A DNA stretch of 48,593 nucleotides from Prevotella sp. (GCA_017475265.1 JAFVFY010000016.1:1-48593); one strand, 5' to 3'. Counted from the first letter of the stretch, positions 17,222-25,683 are shown. Notes: generated from the sequence alone by a model not told the origin. Made by a program: numbers and translations.

Positions 17222-18172
17222 ATGGTTTACAATGAATTAGGCCGTACAGGCTTACGCCTCTCGAACCTTGGATTTGGAGCTTCCTCCCTTGGCAGCGTGT
17301 TCCGCAGCATCCGAGAGGAAGAGGGCATAGAGGCCGTTTTTACTGCCCTTGACAATGGTATCAATTTCATCGACGTGTCGCCCTACTATGGCCATGAGAA
17401 GGCCGAGACCGTGCTGGGCAAGGCCCTGCGACAGTTGATGCGCGACCGCTACGTGCTCTCCACAAAGGTGGGACGCTATGGCAAGGACGGCGTCAACACA
17501 TGGGACTACTCGGCAGAGCGCGCACGCAGCAGCGTCTACGAGAGCATGGAGCGCCTGGGCGTGGACTACATTGATATTATTAATGTACACGACGTGGAGT
17601 TTCAAGCCGCCCTGCCCGGAGGACTGCTGAAGATTGCCGAAGAGACGCTGCCTGCACTTGTTGAACTGAAGCGCGAGGGAGTCGTTGGTCATGTGGGCAT
17701 CACAGACCTGCAGCCAGAGAACCTGAAGTGGGTTATCGAACACTCGGAAGAGGGCACAGTGGAGAGCATACTCAATTTCTGCCACTACTCGCTCAACGAC
17801 ACTTTGCTGGCCGACTATCTGGGATTCTTCGAGATGCACGGCATAGGTGTCATCAACGCCTCACCCTTCTCCATGGGACTGCTCTCCGACCGAGGCACGC
17901 CTGACTGGCACCCTGCACCAAAACTACTGAAAGATGCCTGTGCACGGGCCGCTGCCTATTGCCGCGAGCAGGGCTACCCCATCGACAAGCTGGCCATACA
18001 GTTCTCGACAAGCCTTAACCCGCGCATCGCCTCAACACTCTTCAGCAGCGCCAACCCGAAGAACGTGCTGAAGAACATCGCCTACGTCAACGAGCCCATA
18101 GACGAGGAACTGGTAGAGAAGGTACAGAAAATCATCGGCGACCAGATGTTCGTGCGCTGGAAAAACAGCTAA
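17222..18172 (+). CDS. Aldo/keto reductase family oxidoreductase
   Basis: NAD(P)-dependent oxidoreductase with a TIM-barrel fold, 316 residues. The family tetrad is visible: Asp and Tyr in FIDVSPYYGHEKAE, Lys in LSTKVGRYG, and His in INVHDVEF. The sequence resembles the L-fucose/L-galactose dehydrogenase branch more than general AKRs, so a sugar 1-dehydrogenase role is plausible. The next gene is an amidohydrolase of the type that includes sugar lactonases, which fits a dehydrogenase-lactonase pair but is only inference. Exact substrate unknown. Confidence 0.88.
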   Translation: MVYNELGRTGLRLSNLGFGASSLGSVFRSIREEEGIEAVFTALDNGINFIDVSPYYGHEKAETVLGKALRQLMRDRYVLSTKVGRYGKDGVNTWDYSAERARSSVYESMERLGVDYIDIINVHDVEFQAALPGGLLKIAEETLPALVELKREGVVGHVGITDLQPENLKWVIEHSEEGTVESILNFCHYSLNDTLLADYLGFFEMHGIGVINASPFSMGLLSDRGTPDWHPAPKLLKDACARAAAYCREQGYPIDKLAIQFSTSLNPRIASTLFSSANPKNVLKNIAYVNEPIDEELVEKVQKIIGDQMFVRWKNS

Positions 18173-18178
18173 GTTATT

Positions 18179-18209
18179 TTCGATTTACGTATTTTCGATT
18201 TTCGATTTG
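18179..18209 (+). repeat. TTTTCGATTTACG-type repeat before the amidohydrolase gene
   Basis: Units of ATTTTCGATTT and GATTTACG occupy the 45-base gap between the aldo/keto reductase stop and the ATG at 18218. It is the same family as the arrays at 13532 and 22595. Confidence 0.8.
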
Positions 18210-18217
18210 ATAGTAGC

Positions 18218-19150
18218 ATGATTATCATCGATGCACACAGCCACCTGTGGTACACGCAGGACACAGAGTGGAACGGGAAACGGATTTCGCCGCTGCACAA
18301 CGGGCGGGCGATGTTCCTGGGTGAGGAGCGGCAGATGCTGCCGCCCTTCATGATTGACGGGCACAACACGGCGGAGGTGTTCCTCTCCAATATGGACTAT
18401 GCACAGGTCAGCGCAGCCGTCGTGGTGCAGGAGTTCATCGACGGACTTCAGAACGACTACCTCAACGAGGTGAAGGCGAAGTACCCCGACCGGTTCTTCT
18501 GCTTCGCTATGGCCGACTATCTGAAAAACGGTTTCTTTGAACAGGCACGCCAGTTGCTCATAGACGACGCCTTCCCCGGCATGGCCATCCCCGGCCACCG
18601 TCTGCTGGGCCGCAGCCTGCTCTCCGACGAGATGATGCAGATGTTCAAGTTCATGGAGGAGAACGGGAAGGTGCTCTCCATCACCTTAAAGGACGGCGAC
18701 GAACAGGCCGCCGAGCTGAACGAAGTTATCGAGGAATGCCCGAACCTGAAGATTGCCATCGGACACCTCTGCATGGCCGACCAGCCCACCTCGCCGCCCT
18801 GGGACAATCCCTCGTGGCTGATGCAGGTGTGCCTGGCGATGAACGAGAACGTCTACCTGGAGTGCGGCGGCATCACCTGGCTCTACAACACGGAGTTCTA
18901 CCCCTTCCCCTCGGCCATCCGTGCTTTGAAGGAAGCTGCCGACACGGTGGGATGGGAGAAGCTGATGTGGGGCTCTGACTATCCCCGTACCATCACGGCC
19001 ATCACCTACCGCATGTCCTACGACTTCATCACCAAGAGCAAGGAGATAAGCGAAGATGCCAAGCGGCTGCTTCTCGGAGAAAACGCCAGGAATTTCTATG
19101 GCTTTGGCGACCTCATCGACCTGCCCTACGTGAAGAATATGAGCGAGTAA
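18218..19150 (+). CDS. Amidohydrolase family 2 (TIM-barrel metal hydrolase)
   Basis: A 310-residue metal-dependent hydrolase. The N-terminal metal motif is IDAHSHLWY (HxH), a later histidine lies in IAIGHLCMAD, and the C-terminal aspartate is in MWGSDYPR. Amidohydrolase-2 proteins include sugar-lactone hydrolases, decarboxylases and dehydratases. Pairing with the sugar-dehydrogenase-like aldo/keto reductase suggests a lactonase, but the sequence does not settle this. The start at 18218 follows a short repeat run. Confidence 0.82.
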   Translation: MIIIDAHSHLWYTQDTEWNGKRISPLHNGRAMFLGEERQMLPPFMIDGHNTAEVFLSNMDYAQVSAAVVVQEFIDGLQNDYLNEVKAKYPDRFFCFAMADYLKNGFFEQARQLLIDDAFPGMAIPGHRLLGRSLLSDEMMQMFKFMEENGKVLSITLKDGDEQAAELNEVIEECPNLKIAIGHLCMADQPTSPPWDNPSWLMQVCLAMNENVYLECGGITWLYNTEFYPFPSAIRALKEAADTVGWEKLMWGSDYPRTITAITYRMSYDFITKSKEISEDAKRLLLGENARNFYGFGDLIDLPYVKNMSE

Positions 19151-19151
19151 C

Positions 19152-19184
19152 ATTAAATCTCAAATCTCAACCCTCAAATCTCAA
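19152..19184 (+). repeat. AATCTCAAATCTC repeat abutting the proB start
   Basis: Units AATCTCAA, CCCTCAA and AATCTCAA fill the whole 34-base gap up to the proB ATG. The sense strand has no G at all. The same family is found in frame within murF-alr (28513-28604). Confidence 0.85.
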
Positions 19185-19952
19185 ATGGAAAAACGAATCG
19201 TAGTGAAGGTGGGCTCCAACGCCCTTACCCGTCCCGACGGTCGGCTGGACATGACGCGCATGTCGGCCCTTGTCGACCAGATTGCTTGGCTGCGCCAGCA
19301 CGACTATGAGGTCATACTGGTGTCGTCGGGAGCCGTAGCCTGCGGACGACGCGAGCTCAAAGTGGAGCACGAACTGGACTCCGTGGAGCAGCGGCAGCTC
19401 TTCTCCGCCCTTGGACAGGCAAAGCTCATCGGCCTCTACTACGACCTGTTCCGCGAGTACCACATCCACGTGGGCCAGGTGCTCACCATGAAGGAGAACT
19501 TCCGTCCCGGCGAACAGTACCGCAACCAGCAGGCCTGTATGCGTGTGATGCTGGAGAACGGCGTGCTGCCCATCGTCAACGAGAACGACACGGTGAGCGT
19601 CACCGAGCTGATGTTCACCGACAACGACGAGCTCAGCGGCCTCATCGCCCAGATGATGGATGCCCAGACGCTGGTGCTGCTGTCTAACATTGACGGTATC
19701 TTCACCGGCCATCCCGATGACCCTGCCTCGCGCCTCATTGACAAGGTGACGCCCGGCACAGACCTCTCACAGTACATACAGACGGAACGCAGCTCGGCAG
19801 GACGCGGCGGCATGCAGTCGAAATATGCCACAGCGTCGCTCGTGCAGAAGGCTGGCATACGTGTCATCATCGCCAACGGCAAGCGCGACGACATACTCAT
19901 CAACCTGGCGGAACGGCCCGCCGAAACGCCTCACACAGAGTTCCAGCCATGA
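19185..19952 (+). CDS. proB: Glutamate 5-kinase (no PUA domain)
   Basis: Phosphorylates L-glutamate to gamma-glutamyl phosphate, the first step of proline synthesis. At 255 residues it is the short form that has only the amino-acid kinase domain and lacks the C-terminal PUA domain of E. coli ProB. Motifs are KVGSNALTRPDG, VSSGAVACGRREL, LPIVNENDTVS and the C-terminal GRGGMQSKYATA. proA and proC are not in the window. Its last four bases overlap the start of the next gene (ATGA), implying co-translation. Confidence 0.94.
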   Translation: MEKRIVVKVGSNALTRPDGRLDMTRMSALVDQIAWLRQHDYEVILVSSGAVACGRRELKVEHELDSVEQRQLFSALGQAKLIGLYYDLFREYHIHVGQVLTMKENFRPGEQYRNQQACMRVMLENGVLPIVNENDTVSVTELMFTDNDELSGLIAQMMDAQTLVLLSNIDGIFTGHPDDPASRLIDKVTPGTDLSQYIQTERSSAGRGGMQSKYATASLVQKAGIRVIIANGKRDDILINLAERPAETPHTEFQP

Positions 19953-20614
19953 AGGTCATCGTCTCCAATGAAATAGAACAGGTATGTCCGGTATTCATCG
20001 GGGCTTGCGTCGATGCACAGGTGGTGAACACGCCCTACTGCGAGGAGCTGTGGCAGGAAATCAACAGACGGTGTGAGCAGTTTCGTAAAGAACTGACCAC
20101 CGAGTCGCTGAAGGAAATCACCAGCATAGCCGCCACACGACAGGTCTACAAGGCCTGTGGCAAAGACCCTTCGCGCTACCGTCCTGCCTCCGAGGCCTTG
20201 ATACGCCGTGTGCTGCAGGGTAAGGAGCTGTACCAGCGTGACACACTCGTCGACCTGGTGAACCTCGCCTCCATCGTCTTTGGGTACAGCATTGGAGGCT
20301 TCGATGCCGACAAGTTCGTGGGCGACACGCTGACCCTCGGCATAGGCCGTGAGGGAGAGCCTTACGAGGGCATCGGTCGGGGCATGATCAACATCGCGGG
20401 GTTGCCCGTCTACCGCGATGCAGAAGGTGGCGTGGGCACTCCCACCAGCGACCATGAGCGCACGAAGATGCAGCTGACGACCACCCACCTCGTCGTGCTC
20501 ATCAACGGCTACGACGGCAACGAGCAGCGTGTCCGCGATAATGCCGAGTTCATCCAGACATTGCTCCGCAAGTATTGCCAGAGCGACGGAGGAACATACT
20601 ACGTGTACCAATAA
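19949..20614 (+). CDS. B3/B4 tRNA-binding domain protein
   Basis: A 221-residue stand-alone homologue of the B3/B4 editing domain of phenylalanyl-tRNA synthetase beta subunit. The family landmarks seen are CGKDPSRYRPASEALIRRVLQG and GRGMINIAGLPVY. Free-standing B3/4 proteins are presumed to bind or edit tRNA or bind amino acids, but no activity is established as far as I know. It overlaps proB by four bases and is followed 26 bases later by udk. Confidence 0.85.
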   Translation: MKVIVSNEIEQVCPVFIGACVDAQVVNTPYCEELWQEINRRCEQFRKELTTESLKEITSIAATRQVYKACGKDPSRYRPASEALIRRVLQGKELYQRDTLVDLVNLASIVFGYSIGGFDADKFVGDTLTLGIGREGEPYEGIGRGMINIAGLPVYRDAEGGVGTPTSDHERTKMQLTTTHLVVLINGYDGNEQRVRDNAEFIQTLLRKYCQSDGGTYYVYQ

Positions 20615-20640
20615 ACAATAACCAATAAACTATAATCGCC

Positions 20641-21255
20641 ATGACTATCATCGGAATTGCAGGCGGCACCGGTTCGGGCAAGACCACCGTCGTAAGAAAA
20701 ATTGCCAAGGCTCTGCCGCCTCATTGCGCAGCCGTCATCCCCCTGGACTCGTACTACAACGACACCTCCGACCTCACACCCGAGGAGCGCAAGGCCATCA
20801 ACTTCGACCATCCCGACGCCTTCGACTGGAAACTGCTAACCGAGCACATCAAGAAGCTGAAGAACGGCGAGGCCATCGAGCAGCCCACCTATTCTTATAT
20901 AGAGAGCAACCGACAGAAGGAGACCATCCACGTAGAGCCCAAGCCCGTCATCATCATCGAGGGCATCATGACCCTCCACTACAAGAAGCTGCGCGACATG
21001 ATGGATCTGAAGATTTTCGTCGATACAGACAGCGACGTGCGCCTCATACGCAACATTCGCCGTGACGTGGTGGAGCGTGGACGAACCGTAGACATGGTGC
21101 TCGACCGCTACGAGAAGGTGCTCAAGCCCATGCACGAGCAGTTCATCGAGCCCACGAAGAAGTTCGCCGACATCATCGTACCCCAGGGCGGCGAAAACCG
21201 CACGGGCATCAACATCCTGAAGACTTACATCGAGGGCATCGTGACGGAAGTATAA
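20641..21255 (+). CDS. udk: Uridine kinase
   Basis: Phosphorylates uridine and cytidine to their monophosphates in pyrimidine salvage. The 204-residue length is typical. The Walker A motif GIAGGTGSGKTT begins at residue 5. LDSYYND (substrate-binding region), NFDHPDAFDW and the lid region RNIRRDVVERGR are conserved. It is the last + gene before a run of minus-strand genes. No hairpin terminator is evident in the 27-base gap to the convergent aminotransferase gene. Confidence 0.95.
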   Translation: MTIIGIAGGTGSGKTTVVRKIAKALPPHCAAVIPLDSYYNDTSDLTPEERKAINFDHPDAFDWKLLTEHIKKLKNGEAIEQPTYSYIESNRQKETIHVEPKPVIIIEGIMTLHYKKLRDMMDLKIFVDTDSDVRLIRNIRRDVVERGRTVDMVLDRYEKVLKPMHEQFIEPTKKFADIIVPQGGENRTGINILKTYIEGIVTEV

Positions 21256-21282
21256 TGTCACATAAGGGAGGAATAATGCCGG

Positions 21283-22584
21283 TTAGTTGTTCTTCTCGAA
21301 GAGTGCCATGCGCTCCTCCAGCTGTGCATACTGGTGGTCTTCGATGAAGGAGGTGCAGACGCGGAGACCTTCTTGATGGCTTCCCGTAGTGATGAGCGAG
21401 ATGGCCGAGACACCGTAGTACATCAGTTCGTGGGCGAGCTGGCCGCTGGTCATGCCGGGATATCCGATGGTGAAGTAGAAACCGTCGGCAACGGGCTGGT
21501 CGAGGTCCTTGTCGTAGACGATGTAGAAGTTGTGACGAAGGAAAATCTCCTTCAGCTTATGGGCGCGGTCGCCGTAGACCTTCACCTCCGAGCGGAAGTC
21601 ATACTCTCCGTCGACGGCAGCACGGAGCATAGCGGCCATAGCATATTGTGCGGAATGGCTCGTGCCCGACGAGAGGGCGTAGAGCATACGGGTGGAGAAC
21701 ACCAGACCGAAGGGCAGACCCTCGTAGCGGGCGGCCAGGTCATCGTAGTGACGATGGAAGAGCTTGTCGCCGATGCAGGTCACGCCGATGCGCTCGCCGG
21801 CATAGCTGAAGGCCTTCGAGCCCGAGATGAGCAGCATGTAGTTGTCGGTATAGCGGGCCACAGTAGGCTGGTAGGGCGGCTGGAAGGGGACACTCAAGTC
21901 CTGACGGAAGTCCATGGCGAAGTAGGCCAGGTCTTCCATCACGATGGCGTCGTACTTGGTGGCCAGCGTGCCGATTTGCTGTAGCTCCTGCTCCGTGAGG
22001 CACACCCACGACGGGTTGTTGGGGTTGGAGTAGACGATGGCGCAGATGTTGCCCTTCGAGAGATAGCTCTCCAGCTTTGGGCCGAGCTTCTCGCCACGGA
22101 AGTCGTAGACGTCGAAAGTCTCATACTTCACCCCGAGCACCTGCAGCTGCATCTTCTGCACAGGGAAGCCTGGGTCGATGAAGAGCACGGTGTCCTTGGC
22201 TTTCGAAGCCTGCGAGCAGGTGAGGAACGAGGCGAAGGTGCCCTGCATACTACCACAGACGGGCACGCAGCCCTCGGAAGCGATGTCCACGCCGATGAAG
22301 GCCTTGACGAAACGTGAGGCCTGGCGCTTCAGCTCCGGATAGCCCTGGATGTCGGGATAGGAATGGGCGATGCCGTCCTGCAAGGCTTTCACCTGGGCAT
22401 CGACACCCACCTGAGCAGCGGGCAGACCGGGGATGCCCATCTCCATCTTGATAAACTCTACGCCGCTCTGCTGTTCAGCCTTGGCGGCTACCTGCTTCAC
22501 CTCACGGATGGTGGCCTTGGCGAAGTCCTTGATGCCAAGACCAGCGATGAGGCTGTCTACTATCTCTTTCTTAATTGGAGTCAT
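21283..22584 (-). CDS. PLP-dependent class I/II aminotransferase
   Basis: A 433-residue fold-type I aminotransferase. The Schiff-base lysine is in LISGSKAFSYAGERIG. YSNPNNPSW holds the conserved Asn of the PLP site, and MEMGIPGLP and YPDIQGYPELK are N-terminal substrate-loop motifs. The amino acid substrate cannot be assigned. The gene is preceded by a 4 x 41-bp minisatellite that forms its 5' leader region. Confidence 0.9.
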   Translation of the reverse strand: MTPIKKEIVDSLIAGLGIKDFAKATIREVKQVAAKAEQQSGVEFIKMEMGIPGLPAAQVGVDAQVKALQDGIAHSYPDIQGYPELKRQASRFVKAFIGVDIASEGCVPVCGSMQGTFASFLTCSQASKAKDTVLFIDPGFPVQKMQLQVLGVKYETFDVYDFRGEKLGPKLESYLSKGNICAIVYSNPNNPSWVCLTEQELQQIGTLATKYDAIVMEDLAYFAMDFRQDLSVPFQPPYQPTVARYTDNYMLLISGSKAFSYAGERIGVTCIGDKLFHRHYDDLAARYEGLPFGLVFSTRMLYALSSGTSHSAQYAMAAMLRAAVDGEYDFRSEVKVYGDRAHKLKEIFLRHNFYIVYDKDLDQPVADGFYFTIGYPGMTSGQLAHELMYYGVSAISLITTGSHQEGLRVCTSFIEDHQYAQLEERMALFEKNN

Positions 22585-22594
22585 GGTTATTTAC

Positions 22595-22758
22595 GATTTA
22601 CAGATTTTCGATTTACGATTTATTTGGGGATTTTCGATTTACAGATTTTCGATTTACGATTTATTTGGGGATTTTCGATTTACAGATTTTCGATTTACGA
22701 TTTATTTGGGGATTTTCGATTTACAGATTTTCGATTTACGATTTATTGGGGAATTTTC
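22595..22758 (-). repeat. 41-bp minisatellite, four copies
   Basis: Four head-to-tail 41-base units start at 22595, 22636, 22677 and 22718. The first three are identical and the fourth has small changes near its end. Each unit contains GATTTACAGATTTTCG, GATTTACGATTT and TTTGGGG. The array lies 10 bases upstream of the aminotransferase ATG and 7 bases from the exchanger stop. Copy number is likely to vary between strains. Confidence 0.95.
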
Positions 22759-22765
22759 GATTATT

Positions 22766-23725
22766 CTAGATGTTGTACAGTAGCCAGCAAAGATAGGCTG
22801 CATAGCCAAGGGTGAGGACGGTTCCCTCCCATCGCTCCACCTTGAACTTGGTGAAGGAGAAAAGCCACAACAGCACGACGGAGACGAGCATGGTAGCCAT
22901 GTCGATGATGGTGATGCCTTCTATCTGCATGGGGCAGATGACTGACGTGAGGCCAAGGATAAGCAGGATGTTGAACACGTTAGAGCCAATGACATTGCCA
23001 ATGGCCAATGCTGACTGTCCCTTACGAGCTGCTACGACACTGGTGGCGAGTTCGGGAAGGGAGGTTCCTCCGGCTACGATGGTAAGTCCGATGACGCTCT
23101 GGCTCACGCCGAGGGTCTCTGCCACCGATGTAGCTGAGTCTACGAAAAAATTAGAGCCGACAATGAGCAGAGTAAGTCCCAGAACGACAAACAGCAGACT
23201 CTTCCAAACAGGAGACACAGCGGTCTCGGAGGATTCAATATTGCCAGCACTCTTTCGCGTGACGGCGAAGGTATAGATCATGAAGAGTGCGAAAGCAGCC
23301 AGCAAGAGGGTACCATCCATACGGCTTATGATATGGCCCTTGAGCGAAAGACCGAACTGGCCGTCGACACAGAGCATGGCCAGCAGCAACGTGGCACCAG
23401 CGGTGAAGGGCATGTCCTTGTACACCGCAGGACGAGTGACGACAATAGGCATCACCATCGCCGACACACCGACAATGAGCAGGGTGTTCATGATGTTGGA
23501 ACCCACAACGTTTCCAACGGCAAGGTCGGGCGTGCCATTGAGTGCCGACACCACGCTGACGAACAATTCCGGAGCTGACGTGCCAGCGGCGACAATGGTA
23601 AGGCCGATGACCATCTCAGAGACGTTCATACGACGAGCCAGGCTGGCAGCACCTTCCGTGAGACGGTCGGCACCGTAGAGCACCATCGCCACACCTAAAA
23701 TTATCAATAAACAGTCTAACAACAT
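22766..23725 (-). CDS. Calcium/sodium antiporter (CaCA family)
   Basis: Inner-membrane cation exchanger of 319 residues in the YrbG/CaCA family. Both internally homologous alpha-repeats are seen: GTSAPELFVSVVSAL with GNVVGSNIMN in the first half, and GGTSLPELATSVVAA with GNVIGSNVFN in the second. The glutamates in APEL and LPEL are the ion-binding residues of the family. About ten transmembrane helices are present. It sits between the minisatellite and a hairpin repeat element, both in non-coding gaps. Confidence 0.93.
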   Translation of the reverse strand: MLLDCLLIILGVAMVLYGADRLTEGAASLARRMNVSEMVIGLTIVAAGTSAPELFVSVVSALNGTPDLAVGNVVGSNIMNTLLIVGVSAMVMPIVVTRPAVYKDMPFTAGATLLLAMLCVDGQFGLSLKGHIISRMDGTLLLAAFALFMIYTFAVTRKSAGNIESSETAVSPVWKSLLFVVLGLTLLIVGSNFFVDSATSVAETLGVSQSVIGLTIVAGGTSLPELATSVVAARKGQSALAIGNVIGSNVFNILLILGLTSVICPMQIEGITIIDMATMLVSVVLLWLFSFTKFKVERWEGTVLTLGYAAYLCWLLYNI

Positions 23726-23740
23726 CTTTTTTTATTAATG

Positions 23741-23862
23741 GAGTGAAGGGGGAGTGAAAGGAGAGTGAAAGGGGAGTGAAAGTGACGATACTTTTGATGG
23801 CAGGGGGAGGTAATGTCCCTTTCACTTCTCTTTCACTCCCCTTTCACTCCTCTTTCACTCCT
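23741..23862. repeat. Inverted GGGAGTGAAGG element, copy A (intergenic)
   Basis: Left arm: repeated GGGAGTGAA units (23741-23784). Core: ACGATACTTTTG (23786-23797), 11 bases, AGGTAATGTCC (23809-23819). Right arm: repeated TTTCACTCCCC units, the inverse of the left arm, running into the 3' end of the S4 gene. The same arms and core occur at 27207-27315 inside a gene. Confidence 0.9.
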
Positions 23863-24361
23863 CATCATTATAGTCTGTTTCATCCCAGCTGTCGAAGTCG
23901 AAGCCACCGAAGTCCTCCATCGCAGGACCAACGAAGGCATCCATCTGACGACGGTCTTTCTTCGTGGGACGGCCTGTGCCACGGGCACGCCCTACGAAGC
24001 CACCGATGCGGTTCATCTCCAAAAGGTCGTACTGGTCCTGGGGGGTGATGTTCTCGTAGATTTCAGGCAGTAACTTTGCCCCTACACGCTGCTCGATGGT
24101 CTTGAGTATGCGGAAGGAATAGGTCACGGGGGGCTTGCGCACGCTCACCTCGTCACCCACCTTCACCATGCGCGAAGGCTTCACATTGGTGCCGTTGACG
24201 GCTATGCGACCGTTCTTACAGGCATCGGCGGCAATGGTGCGGGTCTTGAAGATACGGGCGGACCAGAGCCATTTGTCAATTCGGGCCAACCCACCCCCTT
24301 CCCCTCCCGAGGGGAGGGGTGTTTGGTTGCTTCTGCTATTGCTGGTATTCTGCATAATCAT
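23855..24361 (-). CDS. S4-domain RNA-binding protein (Hsp15-like)
   Basis: A 168-residue protein with an S4 domain (about residues 25-70: LARIDKWLWSARIFKTRT then NGRIAVNG) like Hsp15, which binds stalled 50S subunits. The basic/acidic C-terminus contains GRPTKKDRRQ and a string of acidic residues. The first 25 residues (Asn/Ser/Pro/Gly-rich) come from a GC-rich repeat element, so the native start was probably nearer LARIDKW. The current ATG overlaps the pth stop as TGATG. A second ATG lies at 24355. Confidence 0.85.
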   Translation of the reverse strand: MIMQNTSNSRSNQTPLPSGGEGGGLARIDKWLWSARIFKTRTIAADACKNGRIAVNGTNVKPSRMVKVGDEVSVRKPPVTYSFRILKTIEQRVGAKLLPEIYENITPQDQYDLLEMNRIGGFVGRARGTGRPTKKDRRQMDAFVGPAMEDFGGFDFDSWDETDYNDEE

Positions 24362-24420
24362 CAGGCCTCGACTATCCTACTCCCCTCCCTTGGGGAGGGG
24401 TCGGGGGTGGGTTTCTTTCC
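24288..24420. repeat. Double-hairpin GC-rich element straddling pth and S4 genes
   Basis: AACCCACCCCC plus hairpin CCCCTCCCGAGGGGAGGGG lies on the left, and hairpin CTCCCCTCCCTTGGGGAGGGG plus GGGGGTGGGTT on the right, as inverted halves. The central spacer contains the TGATG that ends pth and starts the S4 gene. Its translated ends match those of the element at 11308-11405. Confidence 0.9.
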
Positions 24421-24981
24421 TAGTCTGTTATACTGGTTCATGGTGATGTCTATGCCAGCCAGGACGAAGCTCTTGATGATATCGGTGAGCAGCTCTATGC
24501 GGGGTTGCAGGACGGTGAGTTCGTCCTCGGTGAAGCGGCCGAGCACCCAGTCTATCTGTCCTCCATGTGGAAAGTCGGCACCGATGCCCATGCGCAGACG
24601 GGCATACTGCTGACCGATGAGTTGCTGGATATGTCCCAGGCCGTTATGACCACCGTTGCTGCCGCTGGCCTTCAGACGGAAATCACCAAGGGGCAGGGCA
24701 ACGTCATCGCTTATGACGAGCAACCGCTGCTGGTCGATGTTCTCCTGTTGCAGCCAGTAGCGCACAGCATTACCACTGAGGTTCATGTACGTGGTGGGCT
24801 TCAGCAGGAACACCTTGCGACCTTTCAGCGACGTCTCTGCCACGAAGCCGTAGCGGCGGTCACTGAAAACAGCATTGGATGCCTTTGCGAAGGCATCCAA
24901 CACCATGTAGCCAGTATTGTGGCGGGTGCCGGCGTAGTCATCACCGGGGTTTCCCAGCCCAACAATCAAGTATTTGTCCAT
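24361..24981 (-). CDS. pth: Peptidyl-tRNA hydrolase
   Basis: Releases peptides from peptidyl-tRNA that drops off the ribosome; essential in most bacteria. The 206-residue product carries the motifs LIVGLGNPGDDYAGTRHNTG (catalytic His and Asn), KPTTYMNLSGNAV, VISDDVALPLG and GSNGGHNGLGHI. Family members end near MNQYNRLGK. The further 15 or so residues, Pro/Ser-rich, are encoded by the repeat element at 24288-24420, which also supplies the stop. It lies 3 bases after rplY, a common arrangement. Confidence 0.95.
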   Translation of the reverse strand: MDKYLIVGLGNPGDDYAGTRHNTGYMVLDAFAKASNAVFSDRRYGFVAETSLKGRKVFLLKPTTYMNLSGNAVRYWLQQENIDQQRLLVISDDVALPLGDFRLKASGSNGGHNGLGHIQQLIGQQYARLRMGIGADFPHGGQIDWVLGRFTEDELTVLQPRIELLTDIIKSFVLAGIDITMNQYNRLGKKPTPDPSPREGSRIVEA

Positions 24982-24984
24982 ATA

Positions 24985-25587
24985 TTACTGTGCGGCCTCA
25001 ACAGCAGCGGCGGCGCTCTTCGATGCGCGGGTCTCCTTCACCGAGCATACAACCACCTGAGCGGGAGTAGCCAGCGTAAGACCTTCGAAGCTCAGTTCGC
25101 CCACCTTGATGGCCTTGCCAAGAGCGAGGTTGGTAACGTCGATGTCGAGGATTTCGGGAATCTTGCCGTAAGGAGCTGTGACATCAATCTTGCGGATGCT
25201 GAGGTTCAGCTTACCACCATCGCGCACACCCTGAGCCAGACCGTTGAGCTTCACGGGGATACCCACGGTGATGGGCTTCGTCTCAGTCACCTCGTAGAAG
25301 TCTGCATGCAGCAGAGCGTCTGTCGTGGGATGGAACTGCAGCTCCTTGATGATAGCCTTGTGGGGCTTGCCGTCGAGGTTGATGTTCACTACGTACACAT
25401 GGGGTGTGTAGACAGCCTTGCGAATCTCGGTGAAGGGAACGCTGAAAGCCACTGCCTCGGGCAGACCCTTGCCGTCCTTCTTCTCACCATACAGGTTGCA
25501 GGGCACCAGACCCTCCTTGCGCATCATCTTCGATGCCTTCTTGCCAGTAGCCTCACGCTTCTGACCGTTGATTGTGATTTCTCTCAT
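24985..25587 (-). CDS. rplY: 50S ribosomal protein L25 (Ctc form)
   Basis: Binds 5S rRNA in the large ribosomal subunit. At 200 residues it is the long Ctc type, with an N-terminal L25 domain (to about residue 95, including ASKMMRKEGLVPCNLYG) and a C-terminal beta domain (about 95-180). The last residues are Ala-rich. pth follows after 3 bases, so the two are probably co-transcribed from the promoter at 25689-25696. Confidence 0.94.
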   Translation of the reverse strand: MREITINGQKREATGKKASKMMRKEGLVPCNLYGEKKDGKGLPEAVAFSVPFTEIRKAVYTPHVYVVNINLDGKPHKAIIKELQFHPTTDALLHADFYEVTETKPITVGIPVKLNGLAQGVRDGGKLNLSIRKIDVTAPYGKIPEILDIDVTNLALGKAIKVGELSFEGLTLATPAQVVVCSVKETRASKSAAAAVEAAQ

Positions 25588-25669
25588 TGTTGTGTTACTC
25601 TAAATTAAGTTGTTAATAATTTGTTTTGCTTAATTCGCCATCACACGAAAAATATTGATTTTCTCGGGT

Positions 25670-25683
25670 GCTTTTCGAAAAGC
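25670..25683. promoter_or_regulatory. 14-bp palindrome at the predicted rplY transcript start
   Basis: GCTTTTCGAAAAGC is perfectly symmetrical and sits 6 bases downstream of the TACCTTTG box, across the expected start of transcription. It could be an operator or the first hairpin of the leader. Confidence 0.45.

Noticed and set aside
22595-22758. CRISPR-like array
   Set aside because: The 41-bp units are directly abutting with no unique spacers and no cas genes nearby; it is a tandem minisatellite.
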